This document shows positions 11,246-24,100 of a stretch of 64,000 bases of DNA, piece by piece. Under the pieces are notes generated by a model. The model was not told the DNA's origin. It did not search any database and saw nothing but the letters and a program-made list of their open reading frames with translations. The first letter of the stretch is position 1, and each line of letters opens with the position of its first letter. The position numbers and the translations under genes are program-made. The stretch comes from Hyperoodon ampullatus (Eukaryota > Chordata > Mammalia > Artiodactyla > Ziphiidae), in the NCBI GenBank assembly GCA_949752795.1, contig OX457060.1, positions 106,280,949 to 106,344,948 on the forward strand. The letters run 5' to 3'.

Positions 11246-12424
11246 AGGTGACTAAAGATTCCCCACCCACACACTTGTATCAAATACTTTCTTAATGAGT
11301 TTCAACATAGAAATTTTAATCAATTATTTTTGGAGAACATTTAAAAAATTAAAAGTCCTTAAGTTGGGGGAGAGACAATAGGTAAAGTATGGTATTTTCA
11401 TTTTCATTTCTATAAATATGACCATAGGACATCAGAGAAGAAAAATCATGTAGACACCAAGTACATATATGAATAAAATTTAGTTTTGTATTTAAAATAT
11501 ATAATTCTCTTCATTTAATGTTAATCATTTAAGTCAGCCTGTCCGTCTTCCTCTCAGACATCCATTTGTTTGCGTATGTAGCAGAGTTCCTGCCATTTTT
11601 TGGCACTCAATAAATATTTTCTAAATGAATGAATGAGAAAGTGAGGAATATGCTTAGAAGTTTTATTCTTCATGGCAGTCATACATTATAAATAATTCTT
11701 GTAAATATTTGTAACTGATATGATTATCCTTGGGAAGAGGACTTATCAACTCTTCATATCTTTTTGTTTGCCTAGAGCCCATTTTATACACATTTACATA
11801 TATTTACACACCGGGTATTAGGATGTGAGTAAAGGAATTCTGTCCTATTCTTTGTCTTCAGTACTGATTTAGAAACCATCATATAGAGATTCACTGGGAC
11901 AAGAAAGTCCCAAATGATTTAGGAGAAGCTGATATCACTATGGCTAAGATGAGCTACGTTGATTTTTTTTATGAATAAAAAAAATCCCATCCTGAAAAAT
12001 GGGAGGTTTAACAAGGAAGAGCAAGGAGACATTAAAAGAAGATGCTAGCAAAAGTACTGAGAAAAGGGATCATGGAATATGAGAACAAACTATGTGAGGC
12101 AAGAAATGATCTTAAGAGATGAATTGTACTTTAAAACATTGCCTAGAGCCAGCTCTAATTCTTTCCCTTTTAGAAAAGCAAACATTTGAGCATGAATCTC
12201 CTCTGCCTTATCTCAAAGTTTATTCTCTCCTGCCTTCGGGGTTCCAGAGTACACTCAGATTTTCTCCACCTCCTAAAACCCTTCACCACACTGTGCTGAT
12301 TAATTTCAGTTCTAATGCTACGATTTGTACTACATTTATACCACATTGCTTATTAGTTGTCTCATCAGGAAAATGTGTGGGTTAATAAGATAGTTTATGT
12401 GTTAAGAAAGGACAGCTGATTGTA
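11246..12424. other. Gene-free spacer with a possible L2/MIR tail
   Basis: At about 11550-11635 'cactcaataaatattttcta' followed by 'aatgaatgaatga' resembles the 3' tail of an L2 or MIR. The remainder is not recognised. Confidence 0.4.
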
Positions 12425-12560
12425 AGCCTGAAAACTCAGTTTCTGTTCTCAGCATTTCCATTCTTTCTGTGTGACCTTGAGAAAGTTATTTAATGTTTCT
12501 TGGTTTCAGAATGACAGTGGGTGGACTCCATCAGCCTCTCTGATCCTGAACTTCTAAGTT
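12425..12560 (+). mobile_element. MIR SINE fragment
   Basis: The segment 'tctgtgtgaccttgagaaag', then 'ttatttaatgtttcttggtttc', is the conserved MIR core (consensus 'tgtgtgaccttgggcaagtt'). Upstream text around 12430-12460 is compatible with the tRNA-like head region. Confidence 0.65.
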
Positions 12561-13017
12561 TCAATCTCATGAAGCATTTTTTTGATAAATTAAGCTCATT
12601 TAAAGTAATTAAAATGAACACAATGCAAATCACAGACATTTGGCGTTGTCAATTTCTGTTAAAAGCTAGCTTTCATTTGATGTGAATATATACTTGACAT
12701 ACTCAACCTTATGTTTCAAGGTAATGTCCCTGGAAACAATGAGAATTTCTAGTGAAATGGAAACTGACTCTGTATCATGTTTTAGCATAAGTGTGTTTTT
12801 TAAGGAACCATGAAATTTATATGCATGATATATTTTTATTAAATTCTTGAGCTTCTGAAGTAAATATTAAGTCAGAGTTTAATTTTGTGTAATTTATGTA
12901 ATTTTATATAGCTGTCAACATTTTCTGCAATGGAAATATCTTGGACATAATTTTAAAAGTCTATGAAAAATTAATTCTCTGTATATGTATGCATATCTCT
13001 ATATGTGTATACATATG

Positions 13018-13082
13018 TATACAAGATGTTATATGTAAGATGTTACAGAAAAACCCAAACAAACTTTTTGGCCAACTCAATA
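13018..13082 (+). mobile_element. Mariner-type MITE end
   Basis: 'agatgttacagaaaaaccca' followed by 'aacaaactttttggccaact' matches one arm of the hairpin-like mariner-derived repeat common in cattle and whale genomes (terminus 'tttggccaacccaata'). The other arm is not seen, so it is a half element. Confidence 0.6.
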
Positions 13083-13899
13083 TATATAAACTTTGTTTCA
13101 GTACAGATACTTAAGCCGTTAAGAGAAAACTCAAACTCAAATCATCTACTTATATGATTTTTCAACATTTGGCTGCCAATTGATTGAGGATAAATTCTAG
13201 TTCACATGTGTACTATAGAGTAGCTTTCTGAGTATAAAAGCCAAAACAAAGCCAATTCAATTTTCAAATAGTGATATGAAGACTATTTTTTTCCCACTTA
13301 GAAAAGGAAACCCTATACACTCTGAAAAAAAATCCAAGAGTATCAAGTACTATAAGGTAAGAAAGACAAAAATTCACCCTTATTAAGACTGCTTTGAATT
13401 ATCTCTGATTCTTCATTGATCTGAAGAAGACAATAAGAAGGACTTACTCCTGTAACTGTCTTTTGGGGATCATTATTACAATTTGTTCAATGTAAAACTG
13501 TCTCAAATGTTAGAAATAGGGATTATAAAAGATACTCATAGCACAGTGTCATTTGAAGGAGTCATCATACTTAATAAAACTGAATGGCAAGATGCTTTAG
13601 TGCACAATTATAATCTAAATTCTAGATATATCTTATAATAAAAAAATCCCAGGTAATATTAACTAATTAAATATATAACATGGATGATCACAACATATGT
13701 CTTTATATACTAATTCAGCAATCATAAGTGTACATAAATGATAAGGTTGTTTCAAGAGTCTCAACAAAAATTAACAAAGGAATTTGTGAGGTAATAGTGT
13801 ACATTATTTTGTCAAGGGATATCTTAAAGATGTAATGCAGTATGTAATTCCTGATGATTAATAGGTATCTCCCAAAACATGAGGAATAACTGCTGTTAA
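13083..13899. other. Gene-free spacer
   Basis: AT-rich, with no repeat or gene recognised. Confidence 0.45.
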
Positions 13900-13910
13900 A
13901 ATTAACTATT

Positions 13911-14128
13911 GGGCTTCCCTGGTGGCACAGTGGTTGAGAGTCTGCCTGATGATGCAGGCGACATGGGTTCGTGCCCTGGTCTGGGAAGATCCCACATGCC
14001 GCGGAGCAGCTAGGCCCGCGAGCCATGGCCACTGAGCCTGCGCATCCGGAGCCTGTGCTCCACAACGGGAGAGGCCACAACAGTGAGAGACCCGCGTACC
14101 GCAAAAAAAAAAAAAAAAAAAAAAAAAA
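13911..14128 (+). mobile_element. Short CHR SINE (cetacean), sense
   Basis: Starts 'gggcttccctggtggcacag' and has a tRNA-like promoter region with B box around 'gggttcgtgccc'. It continues 'gaagatcccacatgccgcgg', ends 'gacccgcgtaccgc', and has a pure A tail at 14103-14128. An imperfect duplication flanks it ('aattaactatt' at 13900-13910 versus 'aactaactact' at 14134-14144). The 138- and 75-residue open frames on the minus strand here are read through the SINE and its T-run and are not genes. Confidence 0.95.
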
Positions 14129-14144
14129 CACACAACTAACTACT

Positions 14145-17100
14145 AATCTAAAATATTAGAACATTTATAATATATTATCAATATAATTAGTAATTTTTTA
14201 ACATTTCATATTACATTACTATTATTATTTTTACACAGTTCTCTCTAGTTCTCAGTGATCTCAAAGCTCCATCAGGGCTTTCATTTTGTTCACCAGTCTT
14301 TGGCCTTGTTCCACTTTGGATTTTTTTTCTCAAGAAGCTCCACAGAGTTTTAGAAATTTAATGATTTGCCATTTTATTTAGTTGACTGTTTCTGATGTCT
14401 GGTCTTTAGCAAAAATTTAATAACAATATCCGTCCTCACAAAATTAGGTATACAAGTGAGCCTAGGTGTTCTCATAATGGAGACAATTAAAGATCTTCTG
14501 AAAATCAAGATTAAGGTTTGCAAGAACCTAAGATGGATTATCTAAATGATTTACTTGAATGTTTCAAGAATAAATAAGCACTTTAAGTGGTGTTTGTAAA
14601 TACTTTTGCCATCTGTTTAACTAAAAGTCATTCTGTTCCTAATTTCATTTTTGCTGTGTTTTTCACCTTGAGTATGATATGATTTTAGTAATAGGATTTT
14701 CCTTTATCAAAATATTAAAAAATTTCTTTTGGATTTAATTAATCTACAGATATAAATTGGAAGAATTCTTTATGGTGCTCTGATGGTTAAATTTCCATTT
14801 TCTTGGGCATGTTGATAGTGTGAACATTTGGATTATGAAAATTAAATATACTTTTTATCTTCTGTTTTTCTATTTCAAAGTCAGGGAGAAAAATAATGCA
14901 AACTTAAGGTTTTTTACAATGAACTTTTAATGATTCGTTTGTGAAATAGTCATCTATATCTAAGATAATTGTTAGTTGTTTTTATTTTTTTTATTTTTTT
15001 TCTGAAAGGGAAGAATTTCCCAAGGGGAGATACGACAAGAAACTAAACTTCCCTTTCAAAACAGGATCACATAGACTAGAGCCATTGAGAAACGTGGTTA
15101 AGGGTGAGATGGGGGTTTGAATTTCAGAATTCCAACATAACTCTCTTTGGTGGGAAGGTCACTTTATGGGTTTTAAGTATATTAGAAGGTTACAGGATGA
15201 CTGGTGTTTCTACCGAAGAAAATCTACCCCCACTCAGTGGGGATGGCCTCTTGGCAGTGGGTTCTGGTAAATCACACACGGAGTTCTCAGATCCAGGAAT
15301 GCTCTGGAAGTCCAAACCCTGCTCTCCAAACAGTGTCAACTTTTCAACCCCTCATCATCAACTTATTGATAGATTGAGTTAGTATAAGCTTAATAAAAAG
15401 CTGTCAGAAGTAATTTTCTAATAAATAGAATAGATAAGGTTTACTGATTTCTGATCCTAAATAGGTGATTCTGTCCAAAGGGTTGCCTCTCTCACTGAGT
15501 CCTGGAATCATGTTAGCTGGGTGGGAGTACCTTTTATTTCACAACTCAGGTAACATTTTAAGTGATACTACCTCAGAGAGAACACACTATGTTTAATATA
15601 TAATCTGTTGTAGCTAATCAATATCAGGTCTATTCTTTAGAGCAGCTTTGACAGGAAGAGGAGGAATTGAGAGAGACCACTCTGTGTAGGGAAGAGGAGG
15701 AACAAGGAAGCATCACCTAGATGTTTGTGTAGCAAACATGGGGCAGCATTCTCGCTGATGGTCTCCTCAAACCACAAGATACTCTACTCAGCACCCTAAC
15801 AGCAGATTTAACACATGATGCATTAGCAAATGATGATATTTTAATGAGATTTCATGAAGAAACCATAGTAACAGTTCACCACGTACCCAAGAGTAAAACT
15901 TAATAGGCTCTGTCAGGATCATGGATCCTTGTCCCAAGTTCACCAGTCACCTCATGTCTCCTTTCTTTCTCTCACTTTCAGTCTAAAAGCATTTCTCTGG
16001 TCCTGAGTCATTCTGCTTTGCCCTCCCCTTACACTGTCCACTCAGTAAGTCATATGCTATTAGCATCCTTGCCCTACTCAGGAATCATCAATTATCACTT
16101 CTCCAGGGAACATCAATTGTCATTTAAAACTTCTTTTTGGATCTCTGATATCCTACTCTGTGTTTTATCAAAATTTCTGTTTAACAGAAATGAACTCTTT
16201 CTATGTGGAAGGTGGAGGTTGGATAAGGTGAGAAAGGCTATTGCTAAAAAAATAGTTTTATGTGTATGTATTTATTTATCCTTACTGTTAAACCTTCATC
16301 ACTTTCTTTCCCAGTCTGGTGACCAGGATTGGACAAAGAATATCCGAAGGGCTCCTTTATCCCATTCCTTTGGGCATAGGATACATAGTAGCCAACCTTC
16401 TGCTTCTTCAAATTGCATCCCGTCTCATGCCAAGTAAAGGAACTGACTAAATTCAAAGTCCCATCACAAAATATTCCCTATATCATGTCCTTTGGATCAC
16501 TGTGATTTTTACTTCCTTTTTCTCTTCACTCAGGGTTTCATTCCTAGTCTAATGATGACTGCTTCTAAAAGGGAGGAGCAGAAAGAAGGAAAGGGATCTG
16601 CACTTCTGCATCACCAGAGTGGAATGGAATTCCACATTCATTATATCTTTGCCCATTAGTGTTTAAATACACAATATTTTGAGGCTCAGAGCTATTGAAG
16701 TTTGTTGTGATCATGGTAGTTCTCTTCATGGCATGGAATGTACAGAGATTTTGATTTTGTTTTGTTTTTATTTTTACTTGTGAAAAAATGCGATGTTACA
16801 CTGTTTCTTAAAAAAAGATAGATCCAAAGAGATTTCAGAATTTTGGAAGCTGGTTTAATTTTAATGTTCTATCACATTTCCAATAGTTATATTTTCTTTT
16901 CTTTCTGTAGGGTCTTTGGAATGTGAAGGTGGGGACACATTGTAATAGGTATATGGCAGATTTTCACCCACAGTCCTTCTTTCTTGTGTAACCCTTAAAC
17001 CATCATTTAAATGAAAGAAAATGCTATTTAACACCTAATTGACTACAGCCAATTTTGCCTCTAAGGTAATGGCATAATTTCACAGTCTACTACATTTCTT

Positions 17101-20100
17101 AGAGTTATAAAACGGTCTTTTTCTCTGAGATGTTTTAATGTTATATTAGGTTGTTGAGCATTATAACGCAGGAAGACATAAGGACAAGACCCCAAGCCAA
17201 GGCTACATTTACCTATACAAAACGTTCATGATTGGTGACTTGTTCTTCTGAGTGAATCTTTCAATTTCTAAAACTCAAGTAGTGCGTATCAATGATAGAC
17301 ATGCCTCCATGTGCCACTTCATCTTGAAATTCTGACACTAACCTGAAAAGCTACTTGAATAAGTTATACCCATAGGTGAAGTACCATTTCAGCTGCATCT
17401 ACTTCACCACTGAGGAGATCCTTCAAAATTTGCTCATCACACTGTCCAGCTAATAATTCTAATGTAACACAAAATTTATCCTTTGCCTTCTTATATTCAT
17501 TTTTCTTTTTATTGAAATTGGTAATTTTGAAATAATATATATTTTAAAATAATACAAAAGCTTTTAACATGTAAATGATTAATTTTCCAGTTCCCCTCAA
17601 CCAAGTTTCACTACCAAAAATAAATACCTTTAATTTACTTAACAAATGATTCTTATAAAACTGAAAACAAGCAAAGAATTCTCAAGTCAGTGATCCGATC
17701 CAGTTGAATATAATGTCCCCCATCATCCTGCCCTGTAATTTTCTTTTGTAAAATTTATTTAGAATTTTAGGTAGGAAAGGACATATCCCAGAATGCACTG
17801 CAGTAAACACGAACACTCTGAAAAAGTCCTGAGAGGGCCAGTAACATCCTTTTAGGGTATTTTAAGGTACATCTTAGGCAAGCTTTTAAGTTTTTAGGTG
17901 CACATTAAACAAGACTTAACCTATGTGAGTAAATTTGCTTTGAGGGGCACCACACACTTACATTAATTGAAAATTAATTGAAAATGATTAAAGGAATTAC
18001 ATGATAAAATAAAACTGACTAGGAAAGTAGCTAAAATTTCCATCATAATTCTTCTAATTCAACAGCTTTTAAATCAACCCCAGCAACTGCCCTTTTTTTG
18101 TAGTTCACAATCCTATGTTGTAAGCTTTTGGTGTTTGCTTTTATAAGCTTTTAGAGTGATTTACTAAAGTTTAATTATTCCTCACTACAGGAGATCAGTG
18201 TTACCACCAATCTGTAGCAGGCTTAAGTGTTCCATGCAATGTTATATGAGTTGGGAGAGAGGATTATGCATTCTTTCATTTAAGGTGAACACAGCACAAG
18301 TGATTTAATTATTGTGACCATTACTTTATAGTGTTGCATCACCTGTAGTATCTTTTTATTTGTTTGTCCCCAAATTATAAGGTTTCTTTGTGTCATTCAA
18401 TTAGCTGATTTACTTAGTTTGTAAACATGCATGTCATTCTTTTGGCACTGAAATATTAAGAAAACATCATTGTCATTTGGCTAAACCATAGATTTTATAT
18501 TGGAGAAGGTAAAAGCTCACCGGAATCCAACTGAGAGAGGTTGCTTTTTTCCACTTTGAGGAGAAAGAGCGCCAGATCACCTCTGTAAAACTGTCTACCC
18601 TATAGAGATCAAACAAGGATTTTTTTCTTCCCACAAAATATACTTTTGGTCGTGGAGTCTTCCACCAAAATTTGTCATTACTTAATAATGCTTTTCACTT
18701 TATCAACCACAATAAATTTTGCTAAATATTATAATATTAAAGTTCTTAGATAACAATCAAAATTTTTAAAAAGTTATATCTATATCTATGTAGTATTCAG
18801 TTCTTGTCATAAAATAGTGTATGGTAATAAAATAAGAATTTATAGACTTTTACCTTAAGTAAAAACATGTAATCATTTCTTGAGACTTCATCAAAAGACA
18901 TCTCTTATTTTACTTGCAAGTTTTTATGGTATCTTTTCAAAACTTCTTTTCTTCCTTATCTGCTACTGGAGAATGATTTTAACTCAACTATGTTAAGATT
19001 TTAGGTCACATTTTATTCCTTCAAGTTATTTTGATCACTTCTGTTATCTACATATTTTACTTTAACTCCAAAGTGAGGAAGAAAAGCCTAGAGAATTGAA
19101 ATTCTTTCAATAGAGGAAGAAATAAAGGGCAGATTTTAGTCCTAAGTATCTCTTTAACTTCATCCCAAAGTACAGGAGGGATCTACTTGACAGAACTGTA
19201 GTGAAGAGTCTATGGGGTTACACTTTAGAAATCATTTAGTGCCAAGTACATAATAAATGAAGAGAAATTCTTATTATTCTTCTGCCTGGTATATAATAAA
19301 TGTTTATAAGCTATTGTTACATGGTTGTTGGTGGTAGTATTTTTCTTGTACACAACTTGTGGAAATATAGTCTCCATTTCCCTAGGGTAGCTTCCTTCCC
19401 AGAATTCTCCTTTTTTTATGCAAATAGATCACCGGATGTCTCACTCACTGGACAATAGAACCTTGGAATGGAGTCAGTTTACATCCTCAAACTAAAACAC
19501 ATGTTGGGTCAGTCAACTTCTCAATACCTCCATTTCTTTTCTGTAAAATAGGAATTAAAAATAGTTGCCTTCTCACAGATATTGTGCCAGAAAATCACTT
19601 GTTGTTTTTACATTGATTCTTTTATGTGAATTCAATAAATATATTCTGAATAACTTCCCAGATTATGGACTGGGCAATAGAAATAACAAGAAGGAATATA
19701 CTTGTGCTTATCTTCAAATGGGCAACAGGTATGAAAGCTACCTGGGAGTTTTAATGCTCTGTTAATGTGAGGTAAAGTAATATTTTAGTAAAAGGAGTAT
19801 TTTAGTGATTATGACCTCAGATATCTTGAGGATAGTGGTTAATTTTAAATTTTAATTTAAAAATCGGTTAATAATTTATCATGCAGTATTACATGAATTA
19901 ATTTTCCATGAATATATATTATTTTAAGTGGAAAGAGTATATGGAAGAGGGTTTTACTCTGAAGTGTTTTTGTATAATTTATATTTTAATAAAATAATAA
20001 TAAAATTCATGTCATAAAGTAATTTAAATTTGGTATGGATATTTAAATAAACTATGGGTATGAATATTTTAAATTTCTAATAGCACATTGACTAATTGGT

Positions 20101-21320
20101 ATTTTTTTCATGATAAAGCATGATTATTTAAAGATACAAAGCTATTTCTAAAATTTAGTTAGGACTCTAAACTTGCTTTCAATCTCCTTTAGAATGAATA
20201 CAAACTAGATATTTAGAATTTCTAATGCCACATGAAACTTCTATTAAAGAAAAGTCTAGGATGCTGCTCTTAGTTATACAGCCCTGTTGATTGACTCATT
20301 TGACATACATTTTGCTAATCTACACAATATTTTTTTTAAATTTACAAAAGTAAACTTAATAGTCAAGAAATCTATTTAATATATTTAGGGCATAGTTCTG
20401 AGCTACCTTAAATCATTTGGAATAAATTCAACCATGCGATTATACCAAAGCCTAAACAAAATGACTCAAGATAAAATCATGAATCTTAAAGCTTAATATT
20501 TTAACATTAGTGTTAAAATTATCTTTGCTAATAACATGCTAATAACCAAAAATTGAATTTCTATCCCAAAGCCCTATTATCTATTTCCAGAGATACCTGG
20601 AGTAGTACATGATCTCCCTTGATATTGTCATATACACTGCTTCCTGTAAGCAATAACTTCTTATATGATGACTTCACGAAACTCCTGGTTATATACATCT
20701 GAACTTTACCTAAAGAGAAAAGAGCCTGTATGCAGACTTAATGGTTCTTTAGTGATAATATTTTGGAAAGGATGTGATAGACTATATGAATATAGTTTAA
20801 TAAAAAATAGTCAAATTTCAATTTTAAGTAACAAATAATAATATAATGACGATTTACTTTTAAAATTGGGGGTGAATAATATTGATCTAGAGAGCAGTTC
20901 ATGATTTTAATGTTAGTATTTCTACTAAAATGAAACTTGGGTAGATCAATGATTTTTCTCAGATATATTCATAAAGCATTTTTAGGTATTTGAAAAGTTA
21001 TCTTGTCCAAGTTCCCTTTGTTTTGCTATTTTTCTAAGTTCGCTTTGTGAATCTCCTTCAACCTCAGACCCTTTCAGTGCAACACAAGCCAAGTTTGTGA
21101 TGAGAGAAAACCAAACAATAAGGACCCAGTGTTTTTAAATCTTTTGAAACTGCCAACTTATGTTTCTCCTTGAAGATTTCATTCCTACTGACATTTGTAA
21201 AAATGCCTGTTTTTTTATTAATCCAATTTGGTCACATTTAGAATACATTTAGAAATATACTATATTCTTAGTACCATGAGGAGAAAAATGACATATAAAA
21301 TAAGACTATAGTTAAGGGGA
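14145..21320. other. Long repeat-poor, gene-free AT-rich region
   Basis: About 7.2 kb in which I recognise no SINE, L1 or LTR. Weak MIR-like text occurs at about 19230-19315 ('tgcctggtatataataaatg') and 19500-19590 ('cttttctgtaaaataggaat'). The 139-residue open frame at 16018-16437 has no motif, signal or homolog that I know, and its codon content looks random. Confidence 0.5.
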
Positions 21321-21520
21321 NNNNNNNNNNNNNNNNNNNNNNNNNNNNNNNNNNNNNNNNNNNNNNNNNNNNNNNNNNNNNNNNNNNNNNNNNNNNNNNN
21401 NNNNNNNNNNNNNNNNNNNNNNNNNNNNNNNNNNNNNNNNNNNNNNNNNNNNNNNNNNNNNNNNNNNNNNNNNNNNNNNNNNNNNNNNNNNNNNNNNNNN
21501 NNNNNNNNNNNNNNNNNNNN
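21321..21520. other. Assembly gap of 200 N
   Basis: Exactly 200 undetermined bases. A round number usually marks a scaffold gap of fixed or estimated size, so the real missing length may differ. Open frames running across it are artefacts. Confidence 1.
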
Positions 21521-22290
21521 CCTGATTCCTGTGACAGTGGTTTGACAATCCCACTTATTCACTAAAACAATATTTCAATCAATGACAAGAGAAGTATTTT
21601 TCTTTGTCATTAAATTTTTATTTTTGCAGAACTACACTTCTGGAGGGTTTAATTAGTAATTTTGTAGTCTTTTCACAGTTTTCAAGGATTTAACAACTAG
21701 TATTCCCATGCTCATCCAAAATGTATCTTAAGTTTTTTGATAGATGTTCAATGGAAGAGATACAAGGAATAAGTAATGTAGTCCATTGCCAAGGGCATCA
21801 AGACATTTCATTCCTTGCTAAAGTGATGCAGAATACATTTGCATGAATAAATGCCAAAATACTCTATCTTGAAATGACTGATTTGGTCCACGCTCTCATT
21901 TTTTTTCCCATGAAACTTAGATTAGCAAATAAAATTCCTATCTCCTGAATTACTGCCATCCCTGGTACTTGGTTTCTTTATTAACTGTATGAACTTTACC
22001 CAGAGTCATTTTCATTATTTTGATTCAGATCTCAATTTGAAAATTTACATGACAAAAGCACCGTTGGTGGTAACTAAAATATACTTAATTTTTAAAATAC
22101 TTCTTCAATATATTTTGGTGTAAAATAATAGTGTTGTAATTCAAAAACGAGGCTCAGAGATCATGTCCTTCCTCAACAGGTAAAAGAATAAAACTATGTT
22201 TTATCTTAAGTAATGCCTATTAACTGCCTCTTTATCAGATGATTTAAAAATGTACAAAGATACAAATTTGATATTTGTAGGATATAGAAG
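21521..22290. other. Gene-free spacer
   Basis: No recognisable element between the gap and the SINE. Confidence 0.5.
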
Positions 22291-22525
22291 AAATCACTGT
22301 CTTTTTTGTGTGTGTGTGTGGTACGCGGGCCTCTCACCGTTGTGGCCTCTCCCGTTGCGGAGCACAGGCTCCGGACGTGCAGGCTCAGCGGCCATGGCTT
22401 ACGGCCCCAGCCGCTCTGCGGCATGTGGGATCTTCCCAGACCGGGGCTCGAACCCATGTGCCCTGCATCGGCAGGCGGACTCTCAACCACTGCGCCACTG
22501 GGGAAGCCCAAAATCACTGTCTTTT
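22291..22525 (-). mobile_element. Short CHR SINE, antisense, with 15-bp TSD
   Basis: The perfect repeat 'aaatcactgtctttt' at 22291-22305 and 22511-22525 brackets a minus-strand SINE whose 5' end reads 'gggcttccccagtggcgcag'. The tail side (22306-22320) is no longer pure poly(A) but a (GT)n tract on the plus strand, a microsatellite born from the tail. Three overlapping plus-strand open frames (73-110 residues) lie inside the SINE and are not genes. Confidence 0.97.
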
Positions 22526-23424
22526 AAAGATAAAGATATTTCTAGTAATAAAATGATTAATATGTATATGGAAATCATCTAAATGCAAATCAATACTTGA
22601 AATTTGGCCACAGATATTAGTTCATTAATGTGTAATCATGAAATTATTCTCATATCTTTAAATATTATTTTCAGTTATAATAAAGAACAAAATTTTAAAC
22701 AAGAATTCTAAGATAAATTTAGTGATTATAGAATTTACCCAAATTTATGAATATAAATCAGAAGACAACATAATGTTTGCTCTTAGAAGGCTATTATATA
22801 TCCAGATACCAATGATGAAATCTCACTTAAAAGAGAACTTTTGCCAAAACTCTGAGGTTACTATTCTGATATTAAGAAAAAGAATTAAGTATCAGAGAAA
22901 TTGGTACAATTCAAATAAAAGGCACCTACTAACAGTTGTAAGTTAAAATAAAATTGAGGTTATTTCTCTTAGAAGAGACATTTATGTTTGAATTTTATGT
23001 ATGCAAAAGAATTTAAAAGCAGAGTTATTTCTCTAGTTTGGTCCAGACCCCAGTAACATTATTGCTACTAGTTAGTAAATTAGCTTATGTAATCTCATGA
23101 CAGCAAGGGGATGAAAGCTTAGCTTATGAAATCTCATGACAGCAAGGAGATCTAGACATACAGGATCCATGCTGGTCTCTGCTAGACTCTGCCTGCTTAC
23201 CTCTGCATATCAGTCTCTTTACCTGTTGAACTCAGTGGAGACGTAAGAGTCTCATTGTGACCTTTGGACTGTGAGGCTGCTTTTGCTGCTCTGGACCCAG
23301 CTAATGGACCCAGCCATTGTCTTCAGTCTTGAACCCCCTGCCCTTGGCAATCTTAAGGAATTCATGAACCCCTGTAGAACACATGTGGGGGGTGTACCTC
23401 AGTCAGGGTCATCTGTCTAGATCA
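22526..23424. other. Gene-free spacer with a 39-bp duplication
   Basis: From 23160 to 23420 the sequence is richer in GC than its surroundings ('ggacccagctaatggaccca', 'gtgtacctcagtcagggtca'). It could be part of an old LTR, but I cannot assign a family. Confidence 0.4.
23080..23157. repeat. 39-bp tandem duplication
   Basis: Units at 23080-23118 and 23119-23157 share 'ttagcttatg(t/a)aatctcat' and 'gacagcaagg(g/a)ga', with only a few substitutions. Confidence 0.9.
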
Positions 23425-24100
23425 GCACTTGTCACTAAAGTAATAATGTAAACCACAAATATGAACTACATATGTTATTTAAAATTTTCTAATAGCTACA
23501 CTAAGAAAAACTAAAAAGAAACAGGTAAAGTTAATTAAAATAAGATATTTTCTTTTTTCCAGTAGATCTAAAATACTATCAAACCAACAGTAATCAATAT
23601 AAAAGACTAACAAGGAGATATTTTACTTTATATTTTCTTACTAAGTATTCAAAACACAGTATGTATTTTACAATTGTGGCCTGGATTAGTCTAGCCTAAT
23701 TTTAATTGTTTAAAAGCCACATGTGGGACTTCCTTGATGGCACAGTGGTTAAGAATCCACCTGCCAATGCAGGGGACACGGGTTCGATCCCTGGTCTGCG
23801 AAGATCCCACATGCTGTGGAGCAACTAAGCCTGTGCGCCACAACTACTGAGCCTGCACTCTAGAGTCCACGAGCCACAACTACTGAAGCCTGCATGCCTA
23901 GAGCCTGTGCTCCACAACAAGAGAAGCCACCACAGTGAGAAGCCGGTGCCCCACAACAAAGAGTAGCCCCTGCTCACCACAATCAGAGAAAGCCCGTATG
24001 CAGCAACGAAGACCCAATGCAGCCATAAATAAATAAATTTATTAAAAAACAAAAAGCCACATATGGTTAGTGACTCCCATATTGGACAGTGCATATTTAA
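23425..24100 (-). mobile_element. Old nonautonomous DNA-transposon-like repeat, split by a SINE
   Basis: The left part (23425-23726) includes 'taaattttctaatagctacac'-like text, 'gaaacaggtaaagttaatta' and 'ggagatattttactttatat'. The right part (24067-24100) completes the characteristic end 'ggttagtgactcccatatt' plus 'ggacagtgca'. Together they match a common mammalian dispersed repeat whose terminus reads 'gccacatgtggctagtggct' and 'tattggacag'. I do not recall its family name with certainty, and the strand is nominal. Confidence 0.55.
23712..24066 (+). mobile_element. Long CHR SINE, sense, with 15-bp TSD
   Basis: Target-site copies are 'aaaagccacatgtgg' (23712-23726) and 'aaaagccacatatgg' (24052-24066), with one mismatch. 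The body starts 'gacttccttgatggcacagt', has a clear B box 'gggttcgatccctgg', and carries the longer 3' half typical of older CHR subfamilies ('gagccacaactactga', 'gaagacccaatgcagccata'), ending in an A-rich (aaat)n-like tail. It lies inside the older repeat listed above. Confidence 0.96.

Noticed and set aside
13715..14131. 138-codon minus-strand frame beginning with a Phe run
   Set aside because: The Phe run is the SINE poly(A) tail read in reverse; the rest is SINE plus flank.
16018..16437. 139-codon open frame in the repeat-poor region
   Set aside because: No motif, no signal sequence, no recognisable homology, and no convincing splice sites; length is within chance for 64 kb read in six frames.
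22250..22582. Three overlapping 73-110 codon open frames
   Set aside because: They lie within the antisense CHR SINE, whose GC-rich body stays open in several frames. The same translated phrases recur at 13906-14133, 30215-30459 and 46083-46365.
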